From an uncultured Bacteroides sp. (GTDB lineage Bacteria > Bacteroidota > Bacteroidia > Bacteroidales > Bacteroidaceae), in contig NZ_CALDPF010000035.1 in assembly GCF_937912035.1 (NCBI RefSeq), forward strand, positions 1 through 64,000: DNA of 64,000 nt, given 5' to 3'. The translations under genes were made by a program, and so were the position numbers. Positions 53,878-62,721 of the stretch are shown here, one piece after another. Within the stretch, counting starts at the first letter, position 1. Each line of letters starts with the position of its first letter. Below the pieces are notes generated by a model, which did no database searches, was not told the DNA's origin, and saw only the letters and a program-made list of their open reading frames with translations.

Positions 53878-53945
53878 TCTCTTAAGACAGTGTTTAAAAA
53901 CAATTTAAATGCCGTTTAAAAAGGTTTTAAAAGATTCTTCAAAAG

Positions 53946-53992
53946 AAAAGCCCGGAAATAAAAGCGTAAATAACTTATATTTCCGGGCTTTT
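53946..53992. terminator. Bidirectional terminator
   Basis: Perfect 15-bp arms AAAAGCCCGGAAATA and TATTTCCGGGCTTTT between the convergent TPR and C-S lyase genes. Confidence 0.88.
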
Positions 53993-54004
53993 ATCTTTTA
54001 GATA

Positions 54005-55174
54005 TTATAAAGATTTATAAGCTTCTGCCAATTGTTTCATAGCACGTTCAACAACAGAACGCTGGGTTCCGACATTCATTCTCATAAATCCCGCACCTTC
54101 ACGACCAAACATTTCACCATCATTCAATGCCAGACCGGCTTTCTCCGCAAAGAATGAATTCAATTCCTCATGGTTCAACCCGAGTTCACGACAGTCAAGC
54201 CATATCAGATACGAAGCCATAGGACGTATAGCCTTGATTTTCGGAGTGTTTTCCTTTAAGAAAGAATCAACATAATCTATATTTCCCTGAATATAATCCA
54301 GACACTGGTCCAACCACTCTGTTCCGTTGGAATAGGCAGCCTCTACTGCAGGAAAGGCAAATACATGACCCGCGTTCAACTCACCGGCCTCAAGATAAGT
54401 CTCAAACCTTCCACGTAAAGCGTCATTATATATTATAGTGTGCGATGCTGCCACACCTGGCATATTGAATGTTTTGCTTGGAGCCATAAATGTTATTGAA
54501 TTCTTTTTTGCTTTCTCAGACACCATTGCAAAAGGAAGATGTTTATGAGGAGGAAGCGTCAAATCGGCATGTATCTCGTCAGAGAACACTAAAATATTAT
54601 CCTCAGCACAGATCTCAGCCAATTCCTCAAGCTCTTCTCTTTTCCACACTACCCCACCCGGATTATGAGGATTACAGAGAATAAGTACCCTCACTCCTTT
54701 CTTTATACTTCTAAGAAGTTCAAGATTCATTCTGTACTCACCATTTTCGAATATCATAGGACATTCTACCAACTGTCTGTTGTTTCTTTTTGTCAGCCAT
54801 GCAAAAGGATGATATACAGGTGGCATAATAACTACTTTATCACCTGGAGCCGTGAAACAATTCAATGCCATTCCTAAACCGGCAACTATTCCGGGAACAT
54901 AGTTGATGTGTTTTTTCTCAATCTCCATTCCATAACGACCCTTAACCCAGTTTATGATAGAGTTATAATAACCGTCAGACTTTACAGTATATCCGAATAC
55001 AGGATGCTCACAACGCTTCTTTACAGCGTCAACCACAAAGTCAGGTGTAGCAAAGTCCATATCGGCCACCCACATAGGAATAAGATCGTCTCTACCCCAT
55101 ACATCTTTCATTTCGTCAATCTTGACAGCATTTGTATTTCTTCTGTCAATCAATTCATCAAAATTATACTTCAT
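54005..55174 (-). CDS. MalY/PatB-type C-S lyase aminotransferase
   Basis: 389 residues, PLP fold type I. MWVADMDFATP near the start, CNPHNPGGVVW, SDEIHADLTL and the PLP-lysine site APSKTFNMPG are diagnostic of the PatB/MalY cystathionine beta-lyase group. It cleaves C-S bonds of cystathionine or cysteine to give pyruvate, ammonia and a thiol. Monocistronic. Confidence 0.88.
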   Translation of the reverse strand: MKYNFDELIDRRNTNAVKIDEMKDVWGRDDLIPMWVADMDFATPDFVVDAVKKRCEHPVFGYTVKSDGYYNSIINWVKGRYGMEIEKKHINYVPGIVAGLGMALNCFTAPGDKVVIMPPVYHPFAWLTKRNNRQLVECPMIFENGEYRMNLELLRSIKKGVRVLILCNPHNPGGVVWKREELEELAEICAEDNILVFSDEIHADLTLPPHKHLPFAMVSEKAKKNSITFMAPSKTFNMPGVAASHTIIYNDALRGRFETYLEAGELNAGHVFAFPAVEAAYSNGTEWLDQCLDYIQGNIDYVDSFLKENTPKIKAIRPMASYLIWLDCRELGLNHEELNSFFAEKAGLALNDGEMFGREGAGFMRMNVGTQRSVVERAMKQLAEAYKSL

Positions 55175-55273
55175 AATGATTATTCTATGTATTATAAATA
55201 TTAAACCTGCATTACAAAATAAGCTAATAATGCCCGAAAATTAAAAATTTTGAAGAAATTTTTCATCATATTC

Positions 55274-55302
55274 TTGTTTTTTCAAGAAAAGTATTACATT
55301 TG
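55274..55302 (+). promoter_or_regulatory. Promoter of the Phe/Tyr operon
   Basis: TTG at 55274-55276, 18 nt, TACATTTG at 55295-55302; start of transcription near 55309, 20 nt before the leader peptide. Confidence 0.72.
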
Positions 55303-55330
55303 CAACAGAAATAATAACAAAAAGTATAAC

Positions 55331-55429
55331 ATGAGAACATTTGCAACATACTTCTTCTTTTTCTTTTATTACTTTTACTTTAGCAATAAAGTGAAGCGGG
55401 AAGTCGTATGTGTAAGATACGCAAGATAA
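55331..55429 (+). CDS. Phe/Tyr leader peptide
   Basis: A 32-codon frame, too short for routine calling. Twelve of the first 17 codons are Phe or Tyr: after MRTFAT come Tyr, five Phe, two Tyr, Phe, Tyr, Phe. The reading frame ends at TAA 55427-55429, then a terminator follows and the pheA-type gene starts. This is the layout of ribosome-mediated attenuation by charged tRNA-Phe and tRNA-Tyr. Confidence 0.88.
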   Translation: MRTFATYFFFFFYYFYFSNKVKREVVCVRYAR

Positions 55430-55486
55430 TCAATACAAAATAAAATAACGAAATCCCGCTTCTATATGAAGTGGGATTTTTTTTTA
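55393..55486 (+). promoter_or_regulatory. Attenuator of the Phe/Tyr operon
   Basis: Terminator: AAATCCCGCTTC (55451-55462), loop, GAAGTGGGATTT (55468-55479), run of T. Its left arm also pairs perfectly over nine bases with GAAGCGGGA at 55393-55401, inside the leader just after the Phe/Tyr run. A ribosome stalled on those codons leaves 55393-55401 free, favouring the antiterminator and read-through; normal translation lets the terminator form. Confidence 0.85.
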
Positions 55487-55502
55487 ACGATATAATAAAA
55501 AA

Positions 55503-56345
55503 ATGAGAAAGATAGCAATTCAAGGAGTAAAGGGCTCGTATCACGACATAGCTGCCCATAAATATTTTAAGGATGAAGAGATAGAACTTATCTGTTGTAA
55601 TACATTCGAAGAAGTTTTTGCACAGATGAAAAAGGACAGCGACGTGATAGGTGTGATTGCAATAGAGAATACAATAGCCGGAAGCCTGCTGCATAATTAC
55701 GAATTACTTCGTGAAAGCGGCGCCACTATCATAGGAGAACACAAACTCAGAATAAGCCACAGCATCATGTGTCTGCCGGAAGATAATTGGGAAGACCTCA
55801 CCGAAGTAAACTCCCACCCTGTAGCCCTGGCGCAGTGCCGCGATTTCCTGCACAACCATCCGGAACTGAAGGTAGTAGAAACGGAAGACACAGCAGGTAG
55901 CGCCGAGAATATCAGAAAAAACAACCTGAGAGGACATGCAGCCATCTGCTCCAAATATGCCGCCGGACTTTACGACATGAAGATTCTGGAAGAAGGTATA
56001 GAAACAAACAAACACAACTTCACCAGATTTCTGGTCATCAGCAATCCATGGCTGGCAGACGAGTTGAAAGACCGCTCTAAGGTAAACAAGGCAAACATAG
56101 TATTCTCTCTCCCTCACAGCGAAGGAAGCCTCTCACAGGTTTTGTCAATCTTCTCATTCTATAAGATAAACCTGACAAAGATACAGTCACTGCCGATTAT
56201 CGGACGCGAATGGGAATACATGTTCTACGTTGACGTAATGTTCAATGATTATTTAAGATACAAACAGTCTATAGATGCAGTTACACCGCTTACAAAAGCA
56301 CTTAAAATTTTAGGAGAATATGCAGAAGGAGAATCAACAATATAA
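55503..56345 (+). CDS. pheA: Prephenate dehydratase
   Basis: 280 residues. Dehydratase domain (1-180; AIQGVKGSYHDIAA, IAIENTIAGSL, TRFLVIS) then an ACT domain (about 195-275). It turns prephenate into phenylpyruvate. No chorismate mutase is fused; that activity is in the third gene. The ACT site that usually reads ESRP is QSLP here, so Phe feedback may differ from E. coli. Overlaps the next gene by 26 bp. Confidence 0.92.
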   Translation: MRKIAIQGVKGSYHDIAAHKYFKDEEIELICCNTFEEVFAQMKKDSDVIGVIAIENTIAGSLLHNYELLRESGATIIGEHKLRISHSIMCLPEDNWEDLTEVNSHPVALAQCRDFLHNHPELKVVETEDTAGSAENIRKNNLRGHAAICSKYAAGLYDMKILEEGIETNKHNFTRFLVISNPWLADELKDRSKVNKANIVFSLPHSEGSLSQVLSIFSFYKINLTKIQSLPIIGREWEYMFYVDVMFNDYLRYKQSIDAVTPLTKALKILGEYAEGESTI

Positions 56346-57504
56346 CATACAGCCGGCCGACAGACTGGCAAATGTCAGCGAATACTATTTCAGCAGAAAG
56401 CTGAAGGAAGTGGCAAAGATGAATGCCGAAGGTAAAAACGTGATAAGCCTCGGAATAGGCAGCCCGGACATGCCGCCTTCAGAAGAAACAATCAATGTCC
56501 TTTGCGAAAATGCCAAAAAAACTGACGCTCACGGCTACCAGCCTACAGTGGGAATACCCGAACTGAGAAAAGCCATGGCCGACTGGTATAAAAGATGGTA
56601 CAATGTAGACCTCGACCCTGCCACAGAGATACAGCCTCTTATCGGTTCAAAGGAAGGTATCCTGCACGTGACACTGGCTTTGGTAAATCCTGGTGATAAG
56701 GTTCTTGTTCCAAACCCTGGCTACCCTACCTATACATCGCTGAACAAGATTCTTGGAAGTGAAATAATCAACTATAACCTTCGCGAGGACAACAACTGGC
56801 AGCCTGATTTCGACGAATTGGAGAAGATGGATCTTACAGGAGTAAAAATCATGTGGACCAACTACCCAAACATGCCTACAGGAGCAAATGCCACAATGGA
56901 ACTGTACGAAAAGATTGTTGATTTCGCACGCCGTCAAAACATCGTAGTAGTGAACGACAATCCATACAGCTTCATCCTGAACAAAAAGCCGATAAGCATA
57001 CTCAATGTTCCCGGAGCCAAAGAATGCTGTATAGAATTCAACTCTATGAGTAAGAGCCATAACATGCCGGGCTGGCGTGTGGGAATGCTGGCAACAAACG
57101 CCACTTTCGTACAGTGGATACTGAAAATAAAGAGCAACATCGATTCCGGTACCTTCCGTCCATTACAGCTGGCAGCCGCACAGGCATATAACAACAGCGC
57201 CGAATGGCACGAAGAAGCCAACTTCAATGTTTACAGCCGCCGCAGAAAGCTTGCCGAAGAAATAATGAACGTGCTGGGATGTACATTCGATAAGAATCAG
57301 GTAGGAATGTTCCTCTGGGGCAAAATACCTGAAACTTATACAGATGTAGAGGAACTGACAGAAAAAGTTCTGCATCAGGCAAGAGTATTCATAACACCGG
57401 GATTCATCTTCGGAAGCAACGGAAAGAGGTATATCCGTATTTCGCTTTGCGCCAAAGAAGAAAAACTGGCAGAAGCACTTGAGAGAATAAAGAATATGAA
57501 ATAA
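56320..57504 (+). CDS. Class I/II aminotransferase (aromatic type by context)
   Basis: 394 residues, PLP fold type I, with PNPGYPTYTSLNKI, NYPNMPTGA, NDNPYSF and the PLP-lysine site SMSKSHNMPGWR. Related in sequence to LL-diaminopimelate aminotransferases, but its place between prephenate dehydratase and DAHP synthase means it most likely transaminates phenylpyruvate and hydroxyphenylpyruvate. Confidence 0.88.
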   Translation: MQKENQQYNIQPADRLANVSEYYFSRKLKEVAKMNAEGKNVISLGIGSPDMPPSEETINVLCENAKKTDAHGYQPTVGIPELRKAMADWYKRWYNVDLDPATEIQPLIGSKEGILHVTLALVNPGDKVLVPNPGYPTYTSLNKILGSEIINYNLREDNNWQPDFDELEKMDLTGVKIMWTNYPNMPTGANATMELYEKIVDFARRQNIVVVNDNPYSFILNKKPISILNVPGAKECCIEFNSMSKSHNMPGWRVGMLATNATFVQWILKIKSNIDSGTFRPLQLAAAQAYNNSAEWHEEANFNVYSRRRKLAEEIMNVLGCTFDKNQVGMFLWGKIPETYTDVEELTEKVLHQARVFITPGFIFGSNGKRYIRISLCAKEEKLAEALERIKNMK

Positions 57505-57540
57505 AAAGAAAATACAAATAACTACTAAAAGATTACAACT

Positions 57541-58608
57541 ATGGCACTCGAATTAGAACCTATCAGACTGGAAGGCGTATCAGAAGAACGTCCATTAATC
57601 ATAGCAGGACCTTGCAGCGCAGAAACAGAAGAACAAGTAATGACAACTGCAAAACAGTTGGCCGACAACGGAACAAAAATCTTCCGCGCAGGTATATGGA
57701 AACCACGTACCAAACCGGGAGGTTTCGAAGGTGTAGGAGTTGACGGTCTGGCATGGCTGAAAGAAGTGAAGAAAGAAACCGGAATGTATGTTGCCACAGA
57801 AGTTGCGACAGCAAAACACGTTTACGAATGCCTTAAAGCCGGAATAGATATATTGTGGATAGGTGCACGCACCACAGCCAATCCGTTTGCAGTGCAGGAA
57901 ATAGCAGATGCCTTGAAGGGAGTTGACATACCTGTATATGTAAAGAACCCTGTAAACCCAGATCTGGAGTTATGGATTGGAGCAATGGAAAGAATAAACA
58001 ATGCAGGAATCAAGAGATTAGGCGCCATTCACCGCGGCTTCTCATCGTACGATAAGAAGATTTACCGTAATCTTCCGCAATGGCATATTCCTATCGAACT
58101 GAGAAGACGCATTCCTAACCTACCTATCCTGTGCGACCCAAGTCATATCGGCGGCAAACGCGAGCTCATCGCATCACTCTGCCAGCAGGCTATGGACCTC
58201 GGTTTTGACGGACTTATAGTAGAATCACACTGTAACCCTGACTGTGCATGGAGCGACGCTTCTCAGCAGGTGACACCGGATATTCTTAACTATATTCTCA
58301 ACCTGTTGGTAATCCGTAAGGAACACCAGTCTACAGAAAGCCTCAGCGAGCTGAGACGTCAGATTGACGAATGCGACAACGAGCTGATGGAGATTATGGC
58401 AAAACGTATGCGTGTGTGCCGCGAAATCGGAACATTCAAGAAAGAACACAATATGACTATCCTCCAGACAGGACGTTACAATGAAATTCTTGACAAGCGC
58501 GGAGCACAAGGAACACTGTGCGGTATGGATTCTGAATTTGTGAAACATGTATTCGAAGCCATACACGAAGAAAGCGTACGTCAGCAGATGGAAATAATAA
58601 ACAAGTAA
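57541..58608 (+). CDS. DAHP synthase fused to chorismate mutase
   Basis: 355 residues. N-terminal type I-beta DAHP synthase (about 1-260; IIAGPCSAETEEQ, KPRTKPGGFEG, CDPSHIGGK) and C-terminal AroQ chorismate mutase (about 265-350; RRQIDECDNELMEIMAKRM). One protein thus starts the shikimate pathway and commits chorismate to Phe/Tyr. The fusion is common in Bacteroidota. Confidence 0.93.
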   Translation: MALELEPIRLEGVSEERPLIIAGPCSAETEEQVMTTAKQLADNGTKIFRAGIWKPRTKPGGFEGVGVDGLAWLKEVKKETGMYVATEVATAKHVYECLKAGIDILWIGARTTANPFAVQEIADALKGVDIPVYVKNPVNPDLELWIGAMERINNAGIKRLGAIHRGFSSYDKKIYRNLPQWHIPIELRRRIPNLPILCDPSHIGGKRELIASLCQQAMDLGFDGLIVESHCNPDCAWSDASQQVTPDILNYILNLLVIRKEHQSTESLSELRRQIDECDNELMEIMAKRMRVCREIGTFKKEHNMTILQTGRYNEILDKRGAQGTLCGMDSEFVKHVFEAIHEESVRQQMEIINK

Positions 58609-58633
58609 AAAGAACAAGAAAATTATCAAGACG

Positions 58634-59407
58634 ATGCGTATATTAATATTGGGAGCCGGAAAAATGGGCTCCTTCTTTACCGATGTATTAAGTTTCGACC
58701 ACGAAGTGGCAGTTTACGACATAAAACCTCAGAACCTGCGCTTCATGTACAACTGTCTGCGTTTTACTTCACTGGATGAGATTAAGGAGTTCCGTCCTGA
58801 ACTTGTAATAAATGCAGCGACAGTGAAATACACGCTCGACGCATTCCGCCAGGTACTGCCGGTAATTCCGCAGGACTGTATCATAAGCGACATTGCATCA
58901 GTAAAGACCGGTCTTCAGGAATTCTACGACAACAGTGGCTTCAGATATGTATCAACCCACCCTATGTTCGGTCCTACATTTGCCAACCTCGACCAGCTGA
59001 GTACAGAGAATGCCATAATAATAAAGGAAGGCGACTGTTTGGGCAAAGTGTTCTTCAAGGATCTTTACCAAAGACTTGGACTCAACATTTTCGAATACAC
59101 CTTCGATGAACATGACGAAACTGTAGCATATTCACTATCAATCCCGTTCGTTTCTACATTCGTGTTTGCCGCAGTGATGAAACATCAGGACGCGCCCGGT
59201 ACAACATTCAAACGCCACATGGCAATAGCAAAGGGAGTTTTGAACGAAGACGATTATCTGCTTCAGGAAATCCTGTTCAACCCACGTACCCCCAAACAGG
59301 TGGAAGGAATACGTACCGAACTGAACGAGCTTCTTGATATAATAAGCCGTAAGGATGCCGACGGCATGCATGCCTATCTTAGCAAGATTCGAAACAATAT
59401 AAAATAA
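58634..59407 (+). CDS. tyrA: Prephenate dehydrogenase
   Basis: 257 residues. NAD-binding start RILILGAGKMGSFF and THPMFGPTFAN are typical of TyrA. It gives hydroxyphenylpyruvate for Tyr. Last gene of the operon, followed by a bidirectional terminator. Confidence 0.9.
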   Translation: MRILILGAGKMGSFFTDVLSFDHEVAVYDIKPQNLRFMYNCLRFTSLDEIKEFRPELVINAATVKYTLDAFRQVLPVIPQDCIISDIASVKTGLQEFYDNSGFRYVSTHPMFGPTFANLDQLSTENAIIIKEGDCLGKVFFKDLYQRLGLNIFEYTFDEHDETVAYSLSIPFVSTFVFAAVMKHQDAPGTTFKRHMAIAKGVLNEDDYLLQEILFNPRTPKQVEGIRTELNELLDIISRKDADGMHAYLSKIRNNIK

Positions 59408-59414
59408 TAAATAC

Positions 59415-59453
59415 ACAGGTTGTTACATGACTAAAAATCACGTAACAGCCTGT
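59415..59453. terminator. Bidirectional terminator after tyrA
   Basis: Stem ACAGG-T-TGTTACATGA paired with TCACGTAACA-G-CCTGT. Confidence 0.75.
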
Positions 59454-59473
59454 ATTGTTATACAATAGTCGTA

Positions 59474-60286
59474 TTATAAATCCAGTACTTCCAGATCGTC
59501 CGGAACATAAACATTACCATTGAAATTCTTTTTAGCCTCAGCAGTATATTTTTCTTTACGGCTCGGAAGAGTCTTATCCTCTGTGTGGTACAACAACAGG
59601 TTTTTCACGCCAAGTTCCTCCGCCTGTACTCCAGCATCAAGAGCTGTACTGTGATGTTTCTCATATGGTTTGAATACATCTCTGTCCTCATAAAGACAGA
59701 ATGCCTCACACATGAGCCAGTCGGCATTATTCACATACTCTTTATTATTCTCATTGTAAGGCTCGTCGCCCAGACAGACAATAGTTTTATTGTCAGAGGT
59801 TACAGCTTTAAAGCCGAACTGTTTCTCTTTTGTGGAATATATATCAAAACACTGAATTTCCATTCCGGCTGCACTGAACTTATCATTTTCCGACAGGACA
59901 TTGAAGTTGATGCCATTCCCTATCCTTGCAACAATCTTCTTTGGCAGAGTGTTTCTGCATATCCAGTCAAGAACATGTATCGCCTTGTCATGAGAATATA
60001 CATTAAGCTCACCGTTATATTTTCCCTGCTGCATTCTCTGTGCTATGGTTCTGACTATCCATATTATACCCAAGATATGGTCTGTATGAGCATGAGTTAT
60101 AAAAATATCATGTATATCGTTTATCTCGATACCTGCCTTCTCAAGCTGTACGAGGATACCATTTCCTCCACCGCCATCAACCAGCAGCAAGTCATTTCCA
60201 TTGTGAATTGCGAAGCAGGTGTTATAACATTTGGTTACGGCAGCATTACCAGTACCAAGCATTGTAATTTTTGAATTTCCTTGCAT
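59474..60286 (-). CDS. Metallo-beta-lactamase fold hydrolase, RNase Z-like
   Basis: 270 residues. THAHTDHILG carries the HxHxDH metal motif; a TGNAA start and a late LLLYHTEDKT fit the RNase Z/ElaC side of the family. May process tRNA 3' ends or hydrolyse phosphodiesters. Monocistronic. Confidence 0.82.
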   Translation of the reverse strand: MQGNSKITMLGTGNAAVTKCYNTCFAIHNGNDLLLVDGGGGNGILVQLEKAGIEINDIHDIFITHAHTDHILGIIWIVRTIAQRMQQGKYNGELNVYSHDKAIHVLDWICRNTLPKKIVARIGNGINFNVLSENDKFSAAGMEIQCFDIYSTKEKQFGFKAVTSDNKTIVCLGDEPYNENNKEYVNNADWLMCEAFCLYEDRDVFKPYEKHHSTALDAGVQAEELGVKNLLLYHTEDKTLPSRKEKYTAEAKKNFNGNVYVPDDLEVLDL

Positions 60287-60323
60287 AAATCTGTTATCAG
60301 ATTACATTCGTTAAAAATAAAAA

Positions 60324-60359
60324 TCCGCTTAAAAACCTGATGAAAGGCTTTTAAGCGGA
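60324..60359 (-). terminator. Terminator after the flavodiiron gene
   Basis: TCCGCTTAAAA/TTTTAAGCGGA stem, 11 bp, perfect; 26 bp past the flavodiiron stop. Confidence 0.8.
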
Positions 60360-60384
60360 CTCATATATATGTTTTAAATAAAGA

Positions 60385-61575
60385 TTACTTTCTGTCAGCT
60401 TTCAGACGGTCAGCCATAGCCTTTGCAAGTTCTTTTGCCTGAGCATAGTTGTCCTGCTTCATAGCCTGCTTCATTTCTACAGGGTTGCCTACAACCTCGA
60501 ACTTCAGCTTTTCAGTGTATTCACCAATCTTCTTCACTGCAGCACTTGCCCAAGTATATGAGCCGAAGTAACCCATCACACGGTTCTTCACTTCGCGGGC
60601 AGCAATCTTACTCAACAGCGATTCCATTTCAGGGTAAAGGTTCATATTGTATGTAGTACATCCCACGATAAGACCTTTGTACTTGAACACGTCAGCCAGG
60701 ATATATGAATGATGAGTGTGAGAAACATTGTGCATAATGATATTCTTGATACCCTGACGGCTCAGTTCTTCAGCTATTGTTTCAGCCAGTTCTTCTGTGT
60801 TGCCGTACATAGTTCCGTATGCTATCACAACACCTTCTTCAGCTTCGTAGCGGCTCATCTTGTCGTACATATCGATAACCTGAGGAATCTTTTCTTCCCA
60901 AACAGGTCCGTGAGTAGAACAGATAGTGTTAATTTTCAGTCCGCCAAGTTTCTGCAAAGCCTTCTGCACAGGATTTCCGAACTTACCAACGATGTTGGCA
61001 TAGTAACGGCGCATTTCGTTCCAATAGATATCTGTATTGATATTCTTGTCGATACATCCACCGTTCAAAGCTCCGAAACATCCGAAAGCATCGCCAGCAA
61101 ACAGAATTCCGTCTGTTTCATCGTATGTAACCATTGTTTCAGGCCAGTGAACCATAGGAACCAGATAGAAACGGAGGTTATGATAACCAAGTTTCAGGAA
61201 ATCGCCGTCATTAACTACATAGCGGTCGCCAGTAACACCATAATATCCTTCCACCATTTCGAAAGTCTTCTTGTTTCCTACAAGAACGATTTCAGGATAA
61301 TACTGTTTGATAAGAGCGATAGAGCCTGAGTGGTCAGGTTCCATGTGGTTTATAATAAGATAATTGATTTTACGGTCGCCAATAATGCTGCGTATTTTCT
61401 TCAGATATACTTCGAAGAATGCAACATCAACTGTATCCACCAATGCCACCATCTCATCATCTGCTATCAGATAAGAGTTGTATGACACGCCGTATGGCAA
61501 CGGCCAAAGATTTTCGAACAATGCTTTGGTGCGGTCGTTCACACCTACGTAATGTACTTTACCTTTAATTTCCAT
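60385..61575 (-). CDS. Flavodiiron protein (A-type flavoprotein)
   Basis: 396 residues. N-terminal diiron metallo-beta-lactamase domain (NHMEPDHSGS) and C-terminal flavodoxin domain (YGTMYGNTEELAETI). These proteins reduce O2 or NO to harmless products in anaerobes. Next to OxyR and a radical SAM protein, which fits oxygen defence. Confidence 0.92.
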   Translation of the reverse strand: MEIKGKVHYVGVNDRTKALFENLWPLPYGVSYNSYLIADDEMVALVDTVDVAFFEVYLKKIRSIIGDRKINYLIINHMEPDHSGSIALIKQYYPEIVLVGNKKTFEMVEGYYGVTGDRYVVNDGDFLKLGYHNLRFYLVPMVHWPETMVTYDETDGILFAGDAFGCFGALNGGCIDKNINTDIYWNEMRRYYANIVGKFGNPVQKALQKLGGLKINTICSTHGPVWEEKIPQVIDMYDKMSRYEAEEGVVIAYGTMYGNTEELAETIAEELSRQGIKNIIMHNVSHTHHSYILADVFKYKGLIVGCTTYNMNLYPEMESLLSKIAAREVKNRVMGYFGSYTWASAAVKKIGEYTEKLKFEVVGNPVEMKQAMKQDNYAQAKELAKAMADRLKADRK

Positions 61576-61594
61576 TTTATTATGAATTTGTTAT

Positions 61595-62545
61595 TTATAT
61601 GTTGACTAATTTTTTTCCTTGATACGAATCCCTCTCAATCATCCTCTTCTTCAGCTTCGCAGTGAATTCATGGTTCTTCAATCCCCAATCAGGAGCAATA
61701 AGCAAATCGCGCGGCGACTGCGATATAAACCTTTCCAATACCAGGTCGGGACGCAAATGCTCTATATAATCCAAAACAAGATCGATATACTCGTCGGCAG
61801 TATATAGATGAAAATCTTCAGAACATTTATCGTACTCGTGCGCCATTCTTGTTCCCTTTATCAGCTGCAACTGATGCATCTTCAGCGTAGTGAGCGGCAA
61901 TGACGATATATCTTCAGCCTGACGTATAATCATATCTTTGTCCTCGCCGGGGAGTCCCAATATAACGTGTCCTCCTGTCATTATACCTCTTGAAACGGTA
62001 CGCCTAACAGCATCAGCAGTACATGCAAAATCATGTCCGCGATTGATACGTTTCAGCGTGACATCATTAGTGCTTTCTATGCCATACTCAACCAAAAGAA
62101 AAGTCCTGCCGTTTATCTCTTCCAGATAATCCAATAGAGAATCCGGCATACAGTCCGGACGTGTACCTATAACCAGCCCCACTACTCCATCTACAGAAAG
62201 TGCTTCCTCATACATCGTCTTGAGTTTTTCCAACTCAGCGTATGTATTAGTATAAGCCTGGAAATAAGCAAGATATTTCATTTCGGGATACTTTCTTGAG
62301 AAAAACTCCTTTCCCTCTTCAAGTTGCTGTCTCACAGACTTCTCAGTCCGGCAATACTCCGGATTAAATGTCTGGTTGTTACAATAAGTACATCCCCCAT
62401 ATCCCTTGCTACCGTCACGGTTAGGACATGTAAAGCCTGCGTTGACTGAAATTTTCTGAACTTTAAACGGAAAGTGTTTTGCCAGAAAACATCCAAAATC
62501 ATTATATCTTATTTTATTATCCATCTGACTAAAAATACGCAGCAA
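61595..62545 (-). CDS. Radical SAM protein, TIGR01212 type
   Basis: 316 residues. GFTCPNRDGSKGYGGCTYC carries an unusual CX11CX2C cluster motif, a mark of the TIGR01212 group (YhcC in E. coli). Function in the cell is unsettled. Follows the 22-bp repeat array. Confidence 0.88.
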   Translation of the reverse strand: MLRIFSQMDNKIRYNDFGCFLAKHFPFKVQKISVNAGFTCPNRDGSKGYGGCTYCNNQTFNPEYCRTEKSVRQQLEEGKEFFSRKYPEMKYLAYFQAYTNTYAELEKLKTMYEEALSVDGVVGLVIGTRPDCMPDSLLDYLEEINGRTFLLVEYGIESTNDVTLKRINRGHDFACTADAVRRTVSRGIMTGGHVILGLPGEDKDMIIRQAEDISSLPLTTLKMHQLQLIKGTRMAHEYDKCSEDFHLYTADEYIDLVLDYIEHLRPDLVLERFISQSPRDLLIAPDWGLKNHEFTAKLKKRMIERDSYQGKKLVNI

Positions 62546-62626
62546 AGATAATATTTTTCTGCCGAAACGACAATAAATGAAAAAACAGATTTATCAATCT
62601 GATTGTAAGATATCTTGACATAATTA

Positions 62627-62714
62627 CCGTAACACGAACGTGTAACGCGTGAAACACGAACGTATAACGAGCGTAACACAGACGTGTTACAAGCGTGACA
62701 CGAGTGTGTTACGC
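62627..62714. repeat. Four tandem 22-bp repeats with dyad symmetry
   Basis: Units at 62627, 62649, 62671 and 62693, consensus GCGTAACACGAACGTGTTACGC (degenerate). The third unit is internally dyadic: GTAACAC, four bases, GTGTTAC. Fills most of the 176-bp gap between OxyR stop and the radical SAM start. Confidence 0.7.
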
Positions 62715-62721
62715 AAAATAT

